Shown here piece after piece: positions 1-9,145 of a DNA stretch of 64,000 bases. Every line of letters starts with the position of its first letter. Position 1 is the first letter of the stretch. The DNA is from Psychrobacter sp. UBA5136 (GTDB lineage: Bacteria > Pseudomonadota > Gammaproteobacteria > Pseudomonadales > Moraxellaceae). The position numbers were made by a program, and so were the translations under genes. The stretch lies in the NCBI RefSeq assembly GCF_002414005.1, contig NZ_DHYG01000066.1, forward strand, positions 68,810 to 132,809, read 5' to 3'. The notes under the pieces were generated by a model. That model did no database searches. It was not told the origin of the DNA and was given only the letters and a program-made list of their open reading frames with translations.

Positions 1-261
1 CTGACGAAAACTTTAAGTGCACAGCTTAAAGAATCCAATGCCAATAAAGAAACGGCCAAGCAGTTTGTGGAGCGCGTGAATAAGCAGCTGTCCATTAACG
101 CTGATTACGATACGAAAGCAGAAGAAGTGTTTACCTTTACCGATAAAAAACCAGGTCAGCTGGCTATCCATAAACAGTATGAAACTACCAATAACTTTTT
201 TAGTAATATTGATATCGTTAATCGCTTTGAAGGCGACATTGATCCAACCACCGCCGAATGA
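1..261 (+). CDS. C-terminal part of a DUF4845-family protein (partial)
   Basis: The reading frame is open from base 1 to a TGA at 259-261, so only the last 86 residues are in the window. The family call rests mainly on position: DUF4845 genes commonly sit between lepB and rnc in gammaproteobacteria, and rnc follows here after 134 bp. The visible part has an amphipathic stretch and a beta-rich end (residues AIHKQYETTNNFF), consistent with the C-terminal domain of this small membrane-anchored family, whose function is unknown. The N-terminal membrane segment would lie outside the window. The downstream gap is AT-rich with no clear terminator, so readthrough into rnc is possible. Confidence 0.6.
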   Translation: MTKTLSAQLKESNANKETAKQFVERVNKQLSINADYDTKAEEVFTFTDKKPGQLAIHKQYETTNNFFSNIDIVNRFEGDIDPTTAE

Positions 262-395
262 TTCACTTTTTAAATCATAGAAAAGTAAAGTCTGTTCCTT
301 GGCATCAATTTTTTAGAGCTTTTTTAAAGCTGTTTTAAAACACCATCATTTCGTATATTTATTAATGAAACAAAAGGGATAATCACAAACCACGC

Positions 396-1193
396 ATGAA
401 ACCAACTTCGCAGTATCCTCAGACGGTACCTAATCCCCATAAAAATAGCGTGTCTGATGACGCGCTTATTATTAGCTCAGAATTTATTCAACGGTTAGCG
501 GTATTGTCGCGCAAGTTGGGTTATGTGTTTAATGATTTAAGTTTGCCGAAGCTTGCGCTTACTCATCGCTCCTTTGATAGTAAGAAAAACTATGAGCGCT
601 TGGAGTTTTTGGGCGATGCGCTATTAGGCATGATAATCGGTGAAGCTTTGTATCATCGTTATCCGGCGCAAAACGAAGGCCGCTTAACGCGCATGCGGGC
701 GACTTTAGTACGGCAAGAATCGTTGGTTATTATTGCACAAAATCTAGAGCTTTCTAATCAATTGATACTAGGCGTTGGTGAGCGCAAAGGCGGCGGGCGC
801 AATCGTGCCTCTATCTTGGCAGATGCTGTAGAGTCGTTGATTGGCGCCATTTATTTAGACAGCCAAGATATGGATATTACCCGCGCTTGCGTGCTATCGT
901 GGTATGGTGATCTCATAGACAACGTGAGTGATCAAAAAGCGCTAAAAGATGCCAAGAGCCGTCTACAAGAATGGCTGCAGTCCAAGCAGTTTGATTTGCC
1001 GCATTATGAACTGATGGAAACTCGCGGTAACGCCCCGCATCAAATTTTTGTGGTACGCTGTCAGGTCAATATTAATAATTGCCCTGATATTATTGAATCT
1101 GGCGAAAGTCGCCGTATCGCTGAGCAAAAAGCGGCGGAACTGATGATTAATCAGCTGCATAAATTGCCAGGGCAGCCAAAAAGACGTACCTAG
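396..1193 (+). CDS. rnc: Ribonuclease III
   Basis: Endoribonuclease that cuts double-stranded RNA, processing the rRNA precursor and regulating some mRNAs. The catalytic domain carries the family signature ERLEFLGDALL at residues 67-77, including the metal-binding Glu and Asp, and a second acidic cluster near DAVESLIGAIYLD. A C-terminal double-stranded-RNA-binding domain follows from about residue 180. At 265 aa it is about 40 residues longer than the E. coli enzyme; most of the excess is a polar N-terminal leader of some 30 residues. No strong Shine-Dalgarno sequence precedes the ATG, so the start is less certain than the family. It lies directly upstream of era, the usual operon order. Confidence 0.95.
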   Translation: MKPTSQYPQTVPNPHKNSVSDDALIISSEFIQRLAVLSRKLGYVFNDLSLPKLALTHRSFDSKKNYERLEFLGDALLGMIIGEALYHRYPAQNEGRLTRMRATLVRQESLVIIAQNLELSNQLILGVGERKGGGRNRASILADAVESLIGAIYLDSQDMDITRACVLSWYGDLIDNVSDQKALKDAKSRLQEWLQSKQFDLPHYELMETRGNAPHQIFVVRCQVNINNCPDIIESGESRRIAEQKAAELMINQLHKLPGQPKRRT

Positions 1194-1363
1194 TTTTTTA
1201 AAGTTAATTTTTAAAAAAACATTTTCCCTAATAACAAATTCGATGATTTCAATGAGTCGTTTTTTGAAATAACTCATACTTTTAACATGATCAGTCTTAT
1301 GCCGCTTTTATTTCAACGACTATCAAGCGCCATGACTGATGACAACCTCCATAGGATTAACCC

Positions 1364-2572
1364 ATGAGCAATCACAATGACTTGTCATTAAATAATGAAG
1401 ATAATGCCAAAAATATGACCGAAAACACAGACATGAATTCAAGCCAAAATATGGCTGAAGCAAATGATGTTGCACAAGATAACGTTAAGAAAAATAACGC
1501 TAGATTAAATGATTCTAAGCTAACTGTTGATAAGCTAAACGTTGCTGGCTTGGAAGAGGAAACTTTAGAAAACCAAGCTTTAGAAAACGATACATTAGAA
1601 AATGATTTGACCATCGAAGAATTCTTTTCACCAAATAACAGTAAGCCTATCGTTGATGACTTTAGAGCGGGCTATGTTGCCATTGTTGGTCGTCCAAATG
1701 TGGGCAAATCAACCTTAATGAACCACTTGTTGGGTCAAAAACTATCTATCACGTCGCGCAAACCGCAAACCACTCGTCACCGTATCCACGGCATTTTGTC
1801 TAATGACGAGATGCAGGCAGTTTTCGTTGATACCCCAGGCATTCACCGCAAGGAAGTGCGCGCTATCAATGAGCGCATGAATAAAGCTGCCATCTCGGCG
1901 CTGGTCGATGTTGATTTGGTGCTATTTGTCGTTGATTCTGACCAGTGGCGCGATGATGACTTATTAACCCTGCAAAAACTTAGCGATACCAATCTGACCG
2001 TAGTATTGGTAATTAATAAAGCCGATACCTTAAAAGATAAAGGTAGCATGTTACCGCTGATTGAAACGTTTAACGAAAGCTTTGATTTTGCTGATATCGT
2101 CCCTGTGTCGGCGTTAAAAAACCAAAACCTAGATCGCTTGCAAGAGGTGATCGCATCGCATTTGCCAATCGCTGACCCTATTTATGATAGCGAGCAAATC
2201 ACCGATCGCTCAGAGCGCTTTTTAGCCAGTGAAATCATCCGCGAAAAAATCATGCGTAGTGCCGGCGACGAAGTGCCATACGACTTAACGGTACAAATTG
2301 ATGGTTTTAAAGACGAAGCCGCCCATACTGACCCAAAAACAGGTCGTCGGCGCAAAGCTTGTACCTTTATCGATGCGACCATTTATGTCGAGCGCAGTGG
2401 GCAAAAAGCTATCGTCATTGGCGATAAAGGTCAGCGTATCAAGCAAGTTGGCATGGATGCGCGTAAAGACATGGAACAGCTGTTTGATAAGAAAATTATG
2501 CTAACGTTGTGGGTAAAAGTAAAACGCGGTTGGTCTGATGACGAGCGTGCTTTGACCAGCTTAGGATATTAA
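1364..2572 (+). CDS. era: GTPase Era with a long N-terminal extension
   Basis: Essential GTPase that binds 16S rRNA and helps 30S ribosome assembly. The G domain starts near residue 100, with the P-loop GRPNVGKS, the switch region DTPGIHR, NKAD for guanine recognition and the SAL motif. The C-terminal KH domain contains the GxxG-type segment VIGDKGQRIKQVG. At 402 aa it is about 100 residues longer than typical Era. The extra N-terminus is Asn/Asp/Glu/Leu-rich with short LEN-type repeats and no recognisable domain. The ATG is preceded by AGGA at good spacing. Part of the rnc-era-recO-pdxJ cluster. Confidence 0.96.
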   Translation: MSNHNDLSLNNEDNAKNMTENTDMNSSQNMAEANDVAQDNVKKNNARLNDSKLTVDKLNVAGLEEETLENQALENDTLENDLTIEEFFSPNNSKPIVDDFRAGYVAIVGRPNVGKSTLMNHLLGQKLSITSRKPQTTRHRIHGILSNDEMQAVFVDTPGIHRKEVRAINERMNKAAISALVDVDLVLFVVDSDQWRDDDLLTLQKLSDTNLTVVLVINKADTLKDKGSMLPLIETFNESFDFADIVPVSALKNQNLDRLQEVIASHLPIADPIYDSEQITDRSERFLASEIIREKIMRSAGDEVPYDLTVQIDGFKDEAAHTDPKTGRRRKACTFIDATIYVERSGQKAIVIGDKGQRIKQVGMDARKDMEQLFDKKIMLTLWVKVKRGWSDDERALTSLGY

Positions 2573-2646
2573 TAGCAATTAAAAAAGCACGGCGCGCAGA
2601 TGTTTAGCGCCATGCATTTATATCACCACTGCTGAGGTAATAATCT

Positions 2647-3435
2647 ATGCGTAATGAAGCGTTAATCGGTTATTTATTACATCAGCGCCCCTACCAAGAA
2701 AAGCGCGCCTTATACTATCTGTTTTCTCAGCAACATGGCGTCACCCATGGCGTTGGCAAAAAAGGCGCGCCGCTTTTTACGCCGCTGCAACTCTTTGCCA
2801 GCGGTAAACGTGATTTAAAAACGTTCACTCAAATTAATATTGCGCCATTAAGCTCGATTCAAGAATCTATAGCAGAAAGTCCTTTAGCGCTAAAAGACAG
2901 TAACGCCAATTTATCAGAGGCGCGCCATCATGAAAGTATCAGCGGCCAACATCAGTATGCTGCCCTATATTTAAATGAAATATTGTGGCGACTATTACCC
3001 ACTGAAGATCCCATGCCACTATTATGGCAACACTATCAAAATAGCTTACAGCAGCTTAAGCAGCCTTTAACTGCTGACGAGCTGCGCTTGTGTTTGCGCC
3101 AGTTTGAAGCGTATTTGTTTAACGAGTTGGGCTTTGCCTTAACGTTAAAGCATGACAGCCTTGACCAACCTATTGAATCCGACGCCATTTATCGTTTCTT
3201 ACCTGATGTGGGTTTGGTGCCTACTGTTTATGATGAGGATAATGAAAGAGCTGTGACGCAAACCATTTTTAAAGGTAGTGAGATTTTGATGATGGTAGAG
3301 CAGGGTATATCGGCAGCAACCCTTAATGCCTGGTCGCGTTTGCACCGACAATTGATTGACCATTTGCTCGATTATCAGCCATTACAAAGCCGCTTACTCT
3401 GGCAGCAGCAACAGCGTTATCAGTCTTCGTCTTAA
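2647..3435 (+). CDS. recO: DNA repair protein RecO
   Basis: RecO helps load RecA onto SSB-coated single-stranded DNA in the RecFOR pathway and anneals complementary strands. The protein begins with the OB-fold start typical of RecO (ALIGYLLHQRPYQEK) and continues into an all-helical C-terminal domain; the Cys pattern of zinc-binding RecO is absent. Length of 262 aa fits the family (about 240). A GAGGT Shine-Dalgarno sequence nine bases before the ATG supports the start. It lies 74 bp after era and 71 bp before pdxJ, the standard gammaproteobacterial order. Confidence 0.9.
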   Translation: MRNEALIGYLLHQRPYQEKRALYYLFSQQHGVTHGVGKKGAPLFTPLQLFASGKRDLKTFTQINIAPLSSIQESIAESPLALKDSNANLSEARHHESISGQHQYAALYLNEILWRLLPTEDPMPLLWQHYQNSLQQLKQPLTADELRLCLRQFEAYLFNELGFALTLKHDSLDQPIESDAIYRFLPDVGLVPTVYDEDNERAVTQTIFKGSEILMMVEQGISAATLNAWSRLHRQLIDHLLDYQPLQSRLLWQQQQRYQSSS

Positions 3436-3506
3436 ACGTTAACTTTACCGAGATTTTATAAACTATTTTTTAGTAACTCATCTAAATATGAGTAAAAGGA
3501 TTTTTT

Positions 3507-4304
3507 ATGACTAGTACAGCAGTAAAGACAGCCAACTTAGCACAAACTTCAAAAAACACTCTAAAAAAGCCGCTACTAGGGGTAAATATTGACCACGTAG
3601 CGACATTACGCCAAGCGCGCGGTGTCAGTTATCCAAGTCCGTTAGCCGCCGCTCTTTTATGTGAGCAAGCCGGCGCCGATGGCATCACGATTCATTTGCG
3701 TGAAGACCGACGTCACATTCAAGACGCTGACGTTTATGAGATTGCTGAGCAGCTGACGACTAGAATGAATTTAGAGATAGCAGCAACGGCCGAAATGCTA
3801 GAGATTGCTCGTAAGGTTAAGCCGTTTTGGGTATGTTTAGTACCTGAAAAACGCGCCGAATTAACGACAGAAGGCGGTCTTGACGTTGCAGGGCAAATGC
3901 CTTGGTTGACAGAGTATGTCAGCAAGCTACAAGCAGCAGGTATCAAAGTTTCTTTGTTTATTGATCCCGAAGACAAGCAGATTGCTGCTGCGGTGAGCTG
4001 CGGTGCTGATGCGATTGAGCTACACACAGGAGCTTATGCTGAGGCGGGTTTGGCTGGTAATGCCGAGAGAATGAAAGATGAGCTTACGCGGATTAAACAA
4101 GCCGTACAAGCAGCTCAACGTGCTAATGACAAGCTTTTGATTAACGCTGGCCATGGTTTGACACGTGATAATGTCCACGCTATTGCCCAAATTGATGGCA
4201 TATATGAGTTAAATATTGGCCATGCGCTCATTGCTGATGCCGTCTTTGTTGGATTAGAACAGGCAGTTATGATGATGAAATCTGCTATGCATCAAGGCAT
4301 TTAA
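3507..4304 (+). CDS. pdxJ: Pyridoxine 5'-phosphate synthase
   Basis: Condenses 3-amino-2-oxopropyl phosphate with 1-deoxyxylulose 5-phosphate, the ring-closing step of vitamin B6 synthesis, in the cytoplasm. The TIM-barrel landmarks are clear: GVNIDHVATLRQAR near the N-terminus, ITIHLREDRRHI with active-site residues, VSLFIDP, AIELHTGAYA and LNIGHALI at the end. About 20 extra polar residues precede the domain. AAGGA sits a few bases before the ATG. The stop is only 19 bp from the stop of the convergent pilin-like gene, with no obvious terminator between them. Confidence 0.97.
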   Translation: MTSTAVKTANLAQTSKNTLKKPLLGVNIDHVATLRQARGVSYPSPLAAALLCEQAGADGITIHLREDRRHIQDADVYEIAEQLTTRMNLEIAATAEMLEIARKVKPFWVCLVPEKRAELTTEGGLDVAGQMPWLTEYVSKLQAAGIKVSLFIDPEDKQIAAAVSCGADAIELHTGAYAEAGLAGNAERMKDELTRIKQAVQAAQRANDKLLINAGHGLTRDNVHAIAQIDGIYELNIGHALIADAVFVGLEQAVMMMKSAMHQGI

Positions 4305-4323
4305 GTTATTAATTTTATGGTTT

Positions 4324-4911
4324 TTATTGTCCGCATTCAGTAGGGTGGCTCGCATTAGGTTTATAAGTAATGCCTCCGCCTTGATTAAATGAGATTTGAT
4401 ACATAGTGTGATTGTAGCTTGAGGTAGGACAATATTTAAAATGACCAAAATGCCCACGAGGGCTACCGCTGTCACCCCAAAATTTTGTGTAATGACGCTT
4501 ATCTCCTACTCGCAAATACAATGTACTGTATTTAGGATTTAGCGCTTGTTCTTCTAGTAAATCGTCGACCCCTAAATCAAAATTGTGATTATTGTTTGTA
4601 TCTAAAAATAACAACAATTTTTTATAACTGTCTCTATCGCATACGCCGCCATTGTTAGAGAGACAAACCAATAAATCTTGCCTTCTGATATAGCTTTCAG
4701 CTTTGGCCAACTTTAGCGTGTTCTCAATTTGACTCTCGATACGTGTTGCTTCCATGCGAGCCAGTTGCGTTAGAATAAAAGGCGTGGCAATCGTAGCTAT
4801 GATCGCCAATACCGCAACGGTAACTATAAGCTCTACTAAGGTAAAGCCATATTTATCCCGTGCTTGAACGGGCGCTTGCCGACCTAACGATACTTTATAT
4901 AATTCAATCAT
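4324..4911 (-). CDS. GspH/FimT-type pseudopilin
   Basis: A type IV pilin-like protein. A short leader ends in a prepilin peptidase site, KYG/FTLVEL, with the invariant Glu at position 5 of the mature protein, followed by one hydrophobic helix (residues about 22-45). The rest is a polar globular domain with four Cys (two in CLSNNGGVC, one in KYCPTS, one near the end) that could form disulfides. Size (195 aa) and layout match the GspH/FimT family of minor pilins, which prime pilus or pseudopilus assembly. It stands alone here with no other pilus genes beside it, and runs convergently into pdxJ. The exact family member is uncertain. Confidence 0.8.
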   Translation of the reverse strand: MIELYKVSLGRQAPVQARDKYGFTLVELIVTVAVLAIIATIATPFILTQLARMEATRIESQIENTLKLAKAESYIRRQDLLVCLSNNGGVCDRDSYKKLLLFLDTNNNHNFDLGVDDLLEEQALNPKYSTLYLRVGDKRHYTKFWGDSGSPRGHFGHFKYCPTSSYNHTMYQISFNQGGGITYKPNASHPTECGQ

Positions 4912-5509
4912 GAGAGACTGCTACCTATATAAGAGGTATGGTGATATAAGAATGTGTCTAATTGAACGGTTTTAACTACATGGAAAATATTAAAAGCGGG
5001 CTTTGTTATAATTATTTAATCTTGTCGTTGCAACCAACGATTAGAAATACAGAGTTTTATTAAACTTTAACTATTTAACCTGAAAGTGAAATTATGTTCA
5101 GCCTGATAAATATAAACTAAATATATGTCTACTGTCAAAGAATGTTTCAATTCGTGAATTGGGAGTTTTAGCAATAGAGATAATTAACGATCTGTATTAA
5201 AATATCTTGAAACAATAGATAGAATTCGTTTCATCATCTATTGCGACCTAACACACAAAAGATAAAAAGTGTAAAGTGTGTTAGTTGTCAGTAATCCGAG
5301 CTGGCTAATGTGTTTTAGTTATGACATTATCGTGTAATAATGTGTAGCTGGTTAACGAAAAAAGTTGTAAACTGAATTGATAATCGCTAAGCTACTTCTT
5401 AATTGGTTTTGCTTTGTAATTTCAAATTCGTAAATGATGTCTGCTTTTAGGCATCTTGAGATGCGGTTTTGCTTAACGCATTACTAAAATTATCCTTTGG
5501 AGGAAGTTC
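4912..5509. other. 598-bp spacer upstream of the OmpA-family gene
   Basis: No plausible gene on either strand. It should hold the promoters of the minus-strand pilin-like gene and the plus-strand porin. It contains two adjacent perfect 8-bp inverted repeats (described separately), a small hairpin GCATC-TTGA-GATGC at 5451-5464, and a strong GGAGGAAG ribosome-binding site at 5499-5506 before the porin ATG. No confident -35/-10 pair was found. Confidence 0.5.
5213..5283. repeat. Two adjacent inverted repeats in the ompA leader
   Basis: First pair: CAATAGAT at 5213-5220 with ATCTATTG at 5236-5243. Second pair: TAACACAC at 5249-5256 with GTGTGTTA at 5276-5283. Both are perfect 8-bp arms with loops of 15 and 19 bases, only 5 bp apart. 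They could be mRNA leader hairpins or DNA operator sites; the sequence does not tell which. Confidence 0.5.
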
Positions 5510-6691
5510 ATGAAATTAAATAAAATTGCTTTGGCATTGTTTGCCATGACAGCGGCTCCACTAGCAGCTAATGCTGGTGTAACAATTAGTCCACTATTAC
5601 TTGGTTATCATTACAGTGAAGGTGCTGATGATGAGCAATTAGAAGTTATGGGCGCTACAGATGGAAATAGCTATTACAAAGAAAATGGTTTGTACACGGG
5701 TGCAGCCCTAGGTATTGAGTTAACGCCTTCTACTCAGTTCCAAGTTGAGTATGGTGTGTCAAATACTGATGCCATCGATCAAAACGGTAACAACAATGAT
5801 ACTGATGCTGAACAAGAAATGATTTCTGGTAACTTCTTGATCGGTTTTGAAGAATTCAGCGGTTATACTGACAATGCATTCAAACCATATGTCTTGGTTG
5901 GTGCTGGCCGTTCTAAGATTGAAGTTGAAAACGCATCAGGTGATTTCATTACTGGTTCAAAAGATACTATCGGTAACCTAGGTTTAGGTGCTATGTATCG
6001 TATCAACGACGCGTTAAGCCTACGTGGTGAAGCTCGTGCGATTCACAACTTTGATAACAACTGGTGGGAAGGTATGGCTCTGGCTGGCCTAGAAGTCGTA
6101 CTAGGTGGTCACCTAGCGCCTACCGTTGCTGTACCACCAATGCAAGAGCCATTGGTTGATACTGCGCCAGTAGTAGTGGTTGAGTCTGATCTTGATTCTG
6201 ACGGTGATGGCGTACCTGATAGCATCGATGCATGCCCAGGCACTCCAATGAACGTAGTGGTTGATGAGCGCGGTTGCCCAGTACCAGTAGACATCACTGA
6301 TGAGCTAAAAATGGAGCTTCGCGTATTCTTTGATAATGATAAGTCAACTATCAAGAACCAATACAAACCTGAAATCGCTAAAGTAGCAGAGAAGATGCGC
6401 GAGTATCCTAACTCTACCGCTCGTATTGAAGGTCATGCTTCTAAAACTGGCCCTTCAGCACGTTACAACCAACGTCTATCTGAAGCTCGTGCTGTTGCTG
6501 TGAAATCTATGTTGACTAACGAATTTGGTATCGAGCCAAACCGTCTATCAACCGTTGGTTATGGTTATGACCAACCAATCGCTGACAACAACACTGAAGA
6601 AGGTCGCGCTATGAACCGTCGTGTATATGCCATCATCACTGGTGACAAAACTATGACTGTTGAACAAACTAAAGATATGGTTGTTCAGTAA
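5510..6691 (+). CDS. OmpA-family outer membrane protein
   Basis: Major outer-membrane protein linking the membrane to peptidoglycan. Residues 1-22 form a signal peptide ending in AANA. An eight-stranded-type beta-barrel region follows (to about residue 205), then a Pro/Val-rich hinge, a calcium-binding TSP3-like segment (DSDGDGVPDSIDACPGTP, about residue 228-245) and a C-terminal OmpA domain (about 265-385) with peptidoglycan-binding motifs RIEGHASKTG and NQRLSEARA. Codon use is strongly biased, as expected of a highly expressed gene. It has an excellent Shine-Dalgarno sequence and its own terminator, so it is probably monocistronic. Confidence 0.95.
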   Translation: MKLNKIALALFAMTAAPLAANAGVTISPLLLGYHYSEGADDEQLEVMGATDGNSYYKENGLYTGAALGIELTPSTQFQVEYGVSNTDAIDQNGNNNDTDAEQEMISGNFLIGFEEFSGYTDNAFKPYVLVGAGRSKIEVENASGDFITGSKDTIGNLGLGAMYRINDALSLRGEARAIHNFDNNWWEGMALAGLEVVLGGHLAPTVAVPPMQEPLVDTAPVVVVESDLDSDGDGVPDSIDACPGTPMNVVVDERGCPVPVDITDELKMELRVFFDNDKSTIKNQYKPEIAKVAEKMREYPNSTARIEGHASKTGPSARYNQRLSEARAVAVKSMLTNEFGIEPNRLSTVGYGYDQPIADNNTEEGRAMNRRVYAIITGDKTMTVEQTKDMVVQ

Positions 6692-6726
6692 GTAGCTACT
6701 AATTATGTGTTGACGTAATTAGTTAC

Positions 6727-6758
6727 AAAAAAAGCCACCCTTTGGGTGGCTTTTTTTT
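6727..6758 (+). terminator. Rho-independent terminator of the OmpA-family gene
   Basis: Perfect stem GCCACCC (6734-6740) / GGGTGGC (6744-6750) with a TTT loop, followed by eight T. An A-run precedes the stem. 36 bp after the stop codon. Confidence 0.93.
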
Positions 6759-6808
6759 ATTTATGTGGTGAGAAAAGTGAGTTAATGCATAAATTGATGA
6801 TGCAATAA

Positions 6809-6817
6809 TGTTATACT
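6809..6817 (+). promoter_or_regulatory. Candidate extended -10 promoter for typA
   Basis: TGTTATACT is a good extended -10 element (TG, one base, TATACT). No matching -35 hexamer at 16-18 bp upstream, which is tolerable for extended -10 promoters. Confidence 0.4.
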
Positions 6818-7037
6818 AGCGACCCAAACACTTTGTAAATTGACAAGGTGTATATTAGCATAGCTATCTGTACGATGGATTTATCAGCATAGGTATTTGA
6901 TTTTACTAAGTTAATTAATCGGCCTATTGCACAATCATTTAATCATAAAATAATCATGTCTATCTGGTTGATGGCAACAGTTTATCCAGCGTTGCTTACT
7001 GCTACTGCATTTTTTTAAGACGAAACGAGCATTTTAT

Positions 7038-8885
7038 ATGGCGAACGATATCAAACACCTGCGTAACATTGCAATTATTGCCCACGTTGACCACGGTAAA
7101 ACAACTTTGGTTGATAAGCTATTACATCAATCTGGCACTTTTGGTGATCGTGCAAACATTGCTGAACGTGCAATGGATTCAGGTGATATTGAGCAAGAGC
7201 GTGGTATTACTATCTTGGCGAAAAATACCGCTATCCGCTGGACAGATGATACTGATGGTACAGAATACCGTATTAATATTGTTGACACCCCGGGTCACGC
7301 CGACTTTGGTGGTGAAGTTGAGCGTGTCATGTCGATGGTTGACTGCGTACTGCTAGTCGTTGATGCTGTTGACGGTCCAATGCCTCAAACCCGTTTTGTA
7401 ACTCAAAAGGCGTTTGAGCAAGGTCTAAAACCGATTGTGGTTATTAACAAAATTGACCGTCCAGGTGCGCGTCCTGATTGGGTAATGGATCAAATATTTG
7501 ATTTGTTTGACAATCTGGGAGCAACTGATGAGCAGTTAGATTTCCCAGTTGTTTATGCATCAGCTCTAAACGGTATAGCTGGTCTGGAAGCAGACAACTT
7601 AGCGGATGATATGACGCCGTTGTTTAAAACTATTGTGGATGTTGTACAGCCGCCACAAGTCGATGCAGATGCACCATTCCGTATGCAAATCTCAAGCCTT
7701 GACTATAACAGCTTCGTTGGTGTTATCGGTGTTGGTCGTATTCAGCGCGGCAAAGTAAAAACCAATACTCAAGTAACCGTTATTGACAAAAATGGCAACA
7801 CGCGTAATGGCCGTATTTTAAAAATTATGGGCTATCATGGTCTTGATCGCATTGATGTCGAAGACGCACAGGCAGGTGATATCGTTTGTATCACTGGTAT
7901 CGATGCTCTAAACATCTCGGATACTATTTGTGATCCTAACCACGTTGAAGCGTTGCCAGCATTGACTGTCGATGAACCAACGGTATCGATGAACTTCCAA
8001 GTAAATAACTCACCATTCGCTGGCCGTGAAGGTAAATTTGTGACTTCACGAAATATTCGTGAGCGTCTTGAGCGTGAATTGATTCATAACGTGGCATTGC
8101 GTGTAGAAGATACCGAGTCTCCTGATAAATTTAAAGTTTCAGGCCGCGGTGAGCTACATTTATCGGTATTGATCGAAAATATGCGCCGTGAAGGTTTTGA
8201 GCTTGGCGTATCAGGTCCAGAGGTTATCGTTAAAGAAGTCGATGGTAAACTCCAAGAACCGTATGAAAACGTTGTTTTTGATATTGAAGATGAGCATCAA
8301 GGCGCAATTATGGAGCAGGTCGGCTTGCGTAAAGGCGAGATGACCAATATGGAACTTGACGGTAAAGGTCGTATGCGTATCGAAGCGACAATGCCTGCTC
8401 GTGGTTTGATTGGTTTCCGCTCAGAGTTTCTGACACTGACGTCGGGTACTGGTATCATGACCTCAAGCTTCTCACATTACGGTCCACAAAAGATTGGTGA
8501 TGTTGGCGGACGCTCTAACGGCGTATTGGTTTCTATGGCAAATGGTGTTTGCTTAGGTTTCGCTCTATTTAACCTACAAAAACGTGGTAAATTGTTCGCT
8601 GAGCCACAGCTTGAAGTTTATGAAGGTATGATCGTTGGTCTGAACTCTCGTAGCGATGACATGGCCGTGAATCCAACAACTGCTAAACAGCTAACCAACG
8701 TCCGTGCCAGTGGTACTGATGAAGCGTTGACTTTGACGCCAGCCGTTAAGTTTACCCTTGAGCAAGCGCTTGAATTCATTCAGGATGATGAGCTTGTAGA
8801 AGTAACGCCAAAAGCTATTCGCCTACGTAAGCGTTATCTGACTGAAAGTGAGCGTAAGCGTCATGGTCGTAAGAAAGGTGCTTAA
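7038..8885 (+). CDS. typA: Translational GTPase TypA/BipA
   Basis: Ribosome-binding GTPase related to EF-G that supports 50S assembly and growth under stress, especially cold. Domain order is complete: G domain with AHVDHGKTTL, the switch II motif DTPGHADFGGEVERV and NKIDRPGARP; domain II; EF-G-like domains III and V; and the TypA-specific C-terminal domain (GRSNGVLVSMANG onward). 615 aa is the usual length. It is followed by a strong terminator and is probably transcribed alone. For a likely cold-adapted genus the cold-growth role is relevant, but that is inference. Confidence 0.97.
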   Translation: MANDIKHLRNIAIIAHVDHGKTTLVDKLLHQSGTFGDRANIAERAMDSGDIEQERGITILAKNTAIRWTDDTDGTEYRINIVDTPGHADFGGEVERVMSMVDCVLLVVDAVDGPMPQTRFVTQKAFEQGLKPIVVINKIDRPGARPDWVMDQIFDLFDNLGATDEQLDFPVVYASALNGIAGLEADNLADDMTPLFKTIVDVVQPPQVDADAPFRMQISSLDYNSFVGVIGVGRIQRGKVKTNTQVTVIDKNGNTRNGRILKIMGYHGLDRIDVEDAQAGDIVCITGIDALNISDTICDPNHVEALPALTVDEPTVSMNFQVNNSPFAGREGKFVTSRNIRERLERELIHNVALRVEDTESPDKFKVSGRGELHLSVLIENMRREGFELGVSGPEVIVKEVDGKLQEPYENVVFDIEDEHQGAIMEQVGLRKGEMTNMELDGKGRMRIEATMPARGLIGFRSEFLTLTSGTGIMTSSFSHYGPQKIGDVGGRSNGVLVSMANGVCLGFALFNLQKRGKLFAEPQLEVYEGMIVGLNSRSDDMAVNPTTAKQLTNVRASGTDEALTLTPAVKFTLEQALEFIQDDELVEVTPKAIRLRKRYLTESERKRHGRKKGA

Positions 8886-8980
8886 TATCTAAATAAGGTT
8901 TACTTAGTAGTTGATGTTTTCGGTATTGAACGAAAATATCATTGCTAGTAACTCTTCATTGGTATTGAGACAGACAATTA

Positions 8981-9027
8981 GCAGTGTAGAGTGAGCTAAA
9001 TAAGGTTCACTTTACATTGCTTTTTTT
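8981..9027 (+). terminator. Terminator of typA
   Basis: A 14-bp stem with arms 8981-8994 and 9007-9020, containing two G-U pairs, a 12-base loop and a run of seven to eight T. Confidence 0.85.
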
Positions 9028-9112
9028 ACACTTAATTTTCGTATACTGCTTTCTCCTAAAAACTACTTCCTCCTAAAAGAAGTTGACGCTTGCAAGACAG
9101 GATATAAAACAC

Positions 9113-9145
9113 AAAAAAGGCTAACAAGAAGTTAGCCTTTTTTTA
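9113..9145. terminator. Bidirectional terminator between typA and the exported-protein gene
   Basis: GGCTAAC (9119-9125), loop AAGAA, GTTAGCC (9131-9137), with an A-run before and a T-run after. Usable on both strands and placed between convergent genes. Confidence 0.88.

Larger units (their letters stand above)
6692..7037. other. 346-bp spacer between the porin gene and typA
   Basis: Holds the porin terminator and, further on, the likely typA promoter around 6809-6817, leaving a 5' leader of about 210 bases before the typA ATG. No ORF or clear structure was seen in that leader. Confidence 0.5.

Noticed and set aside
1192..1221. Terminator after rnc
   Set aside because: The inverted repeat is almost pure A/T with no GC-rich stem, so termination between rnc and era is unlikely.
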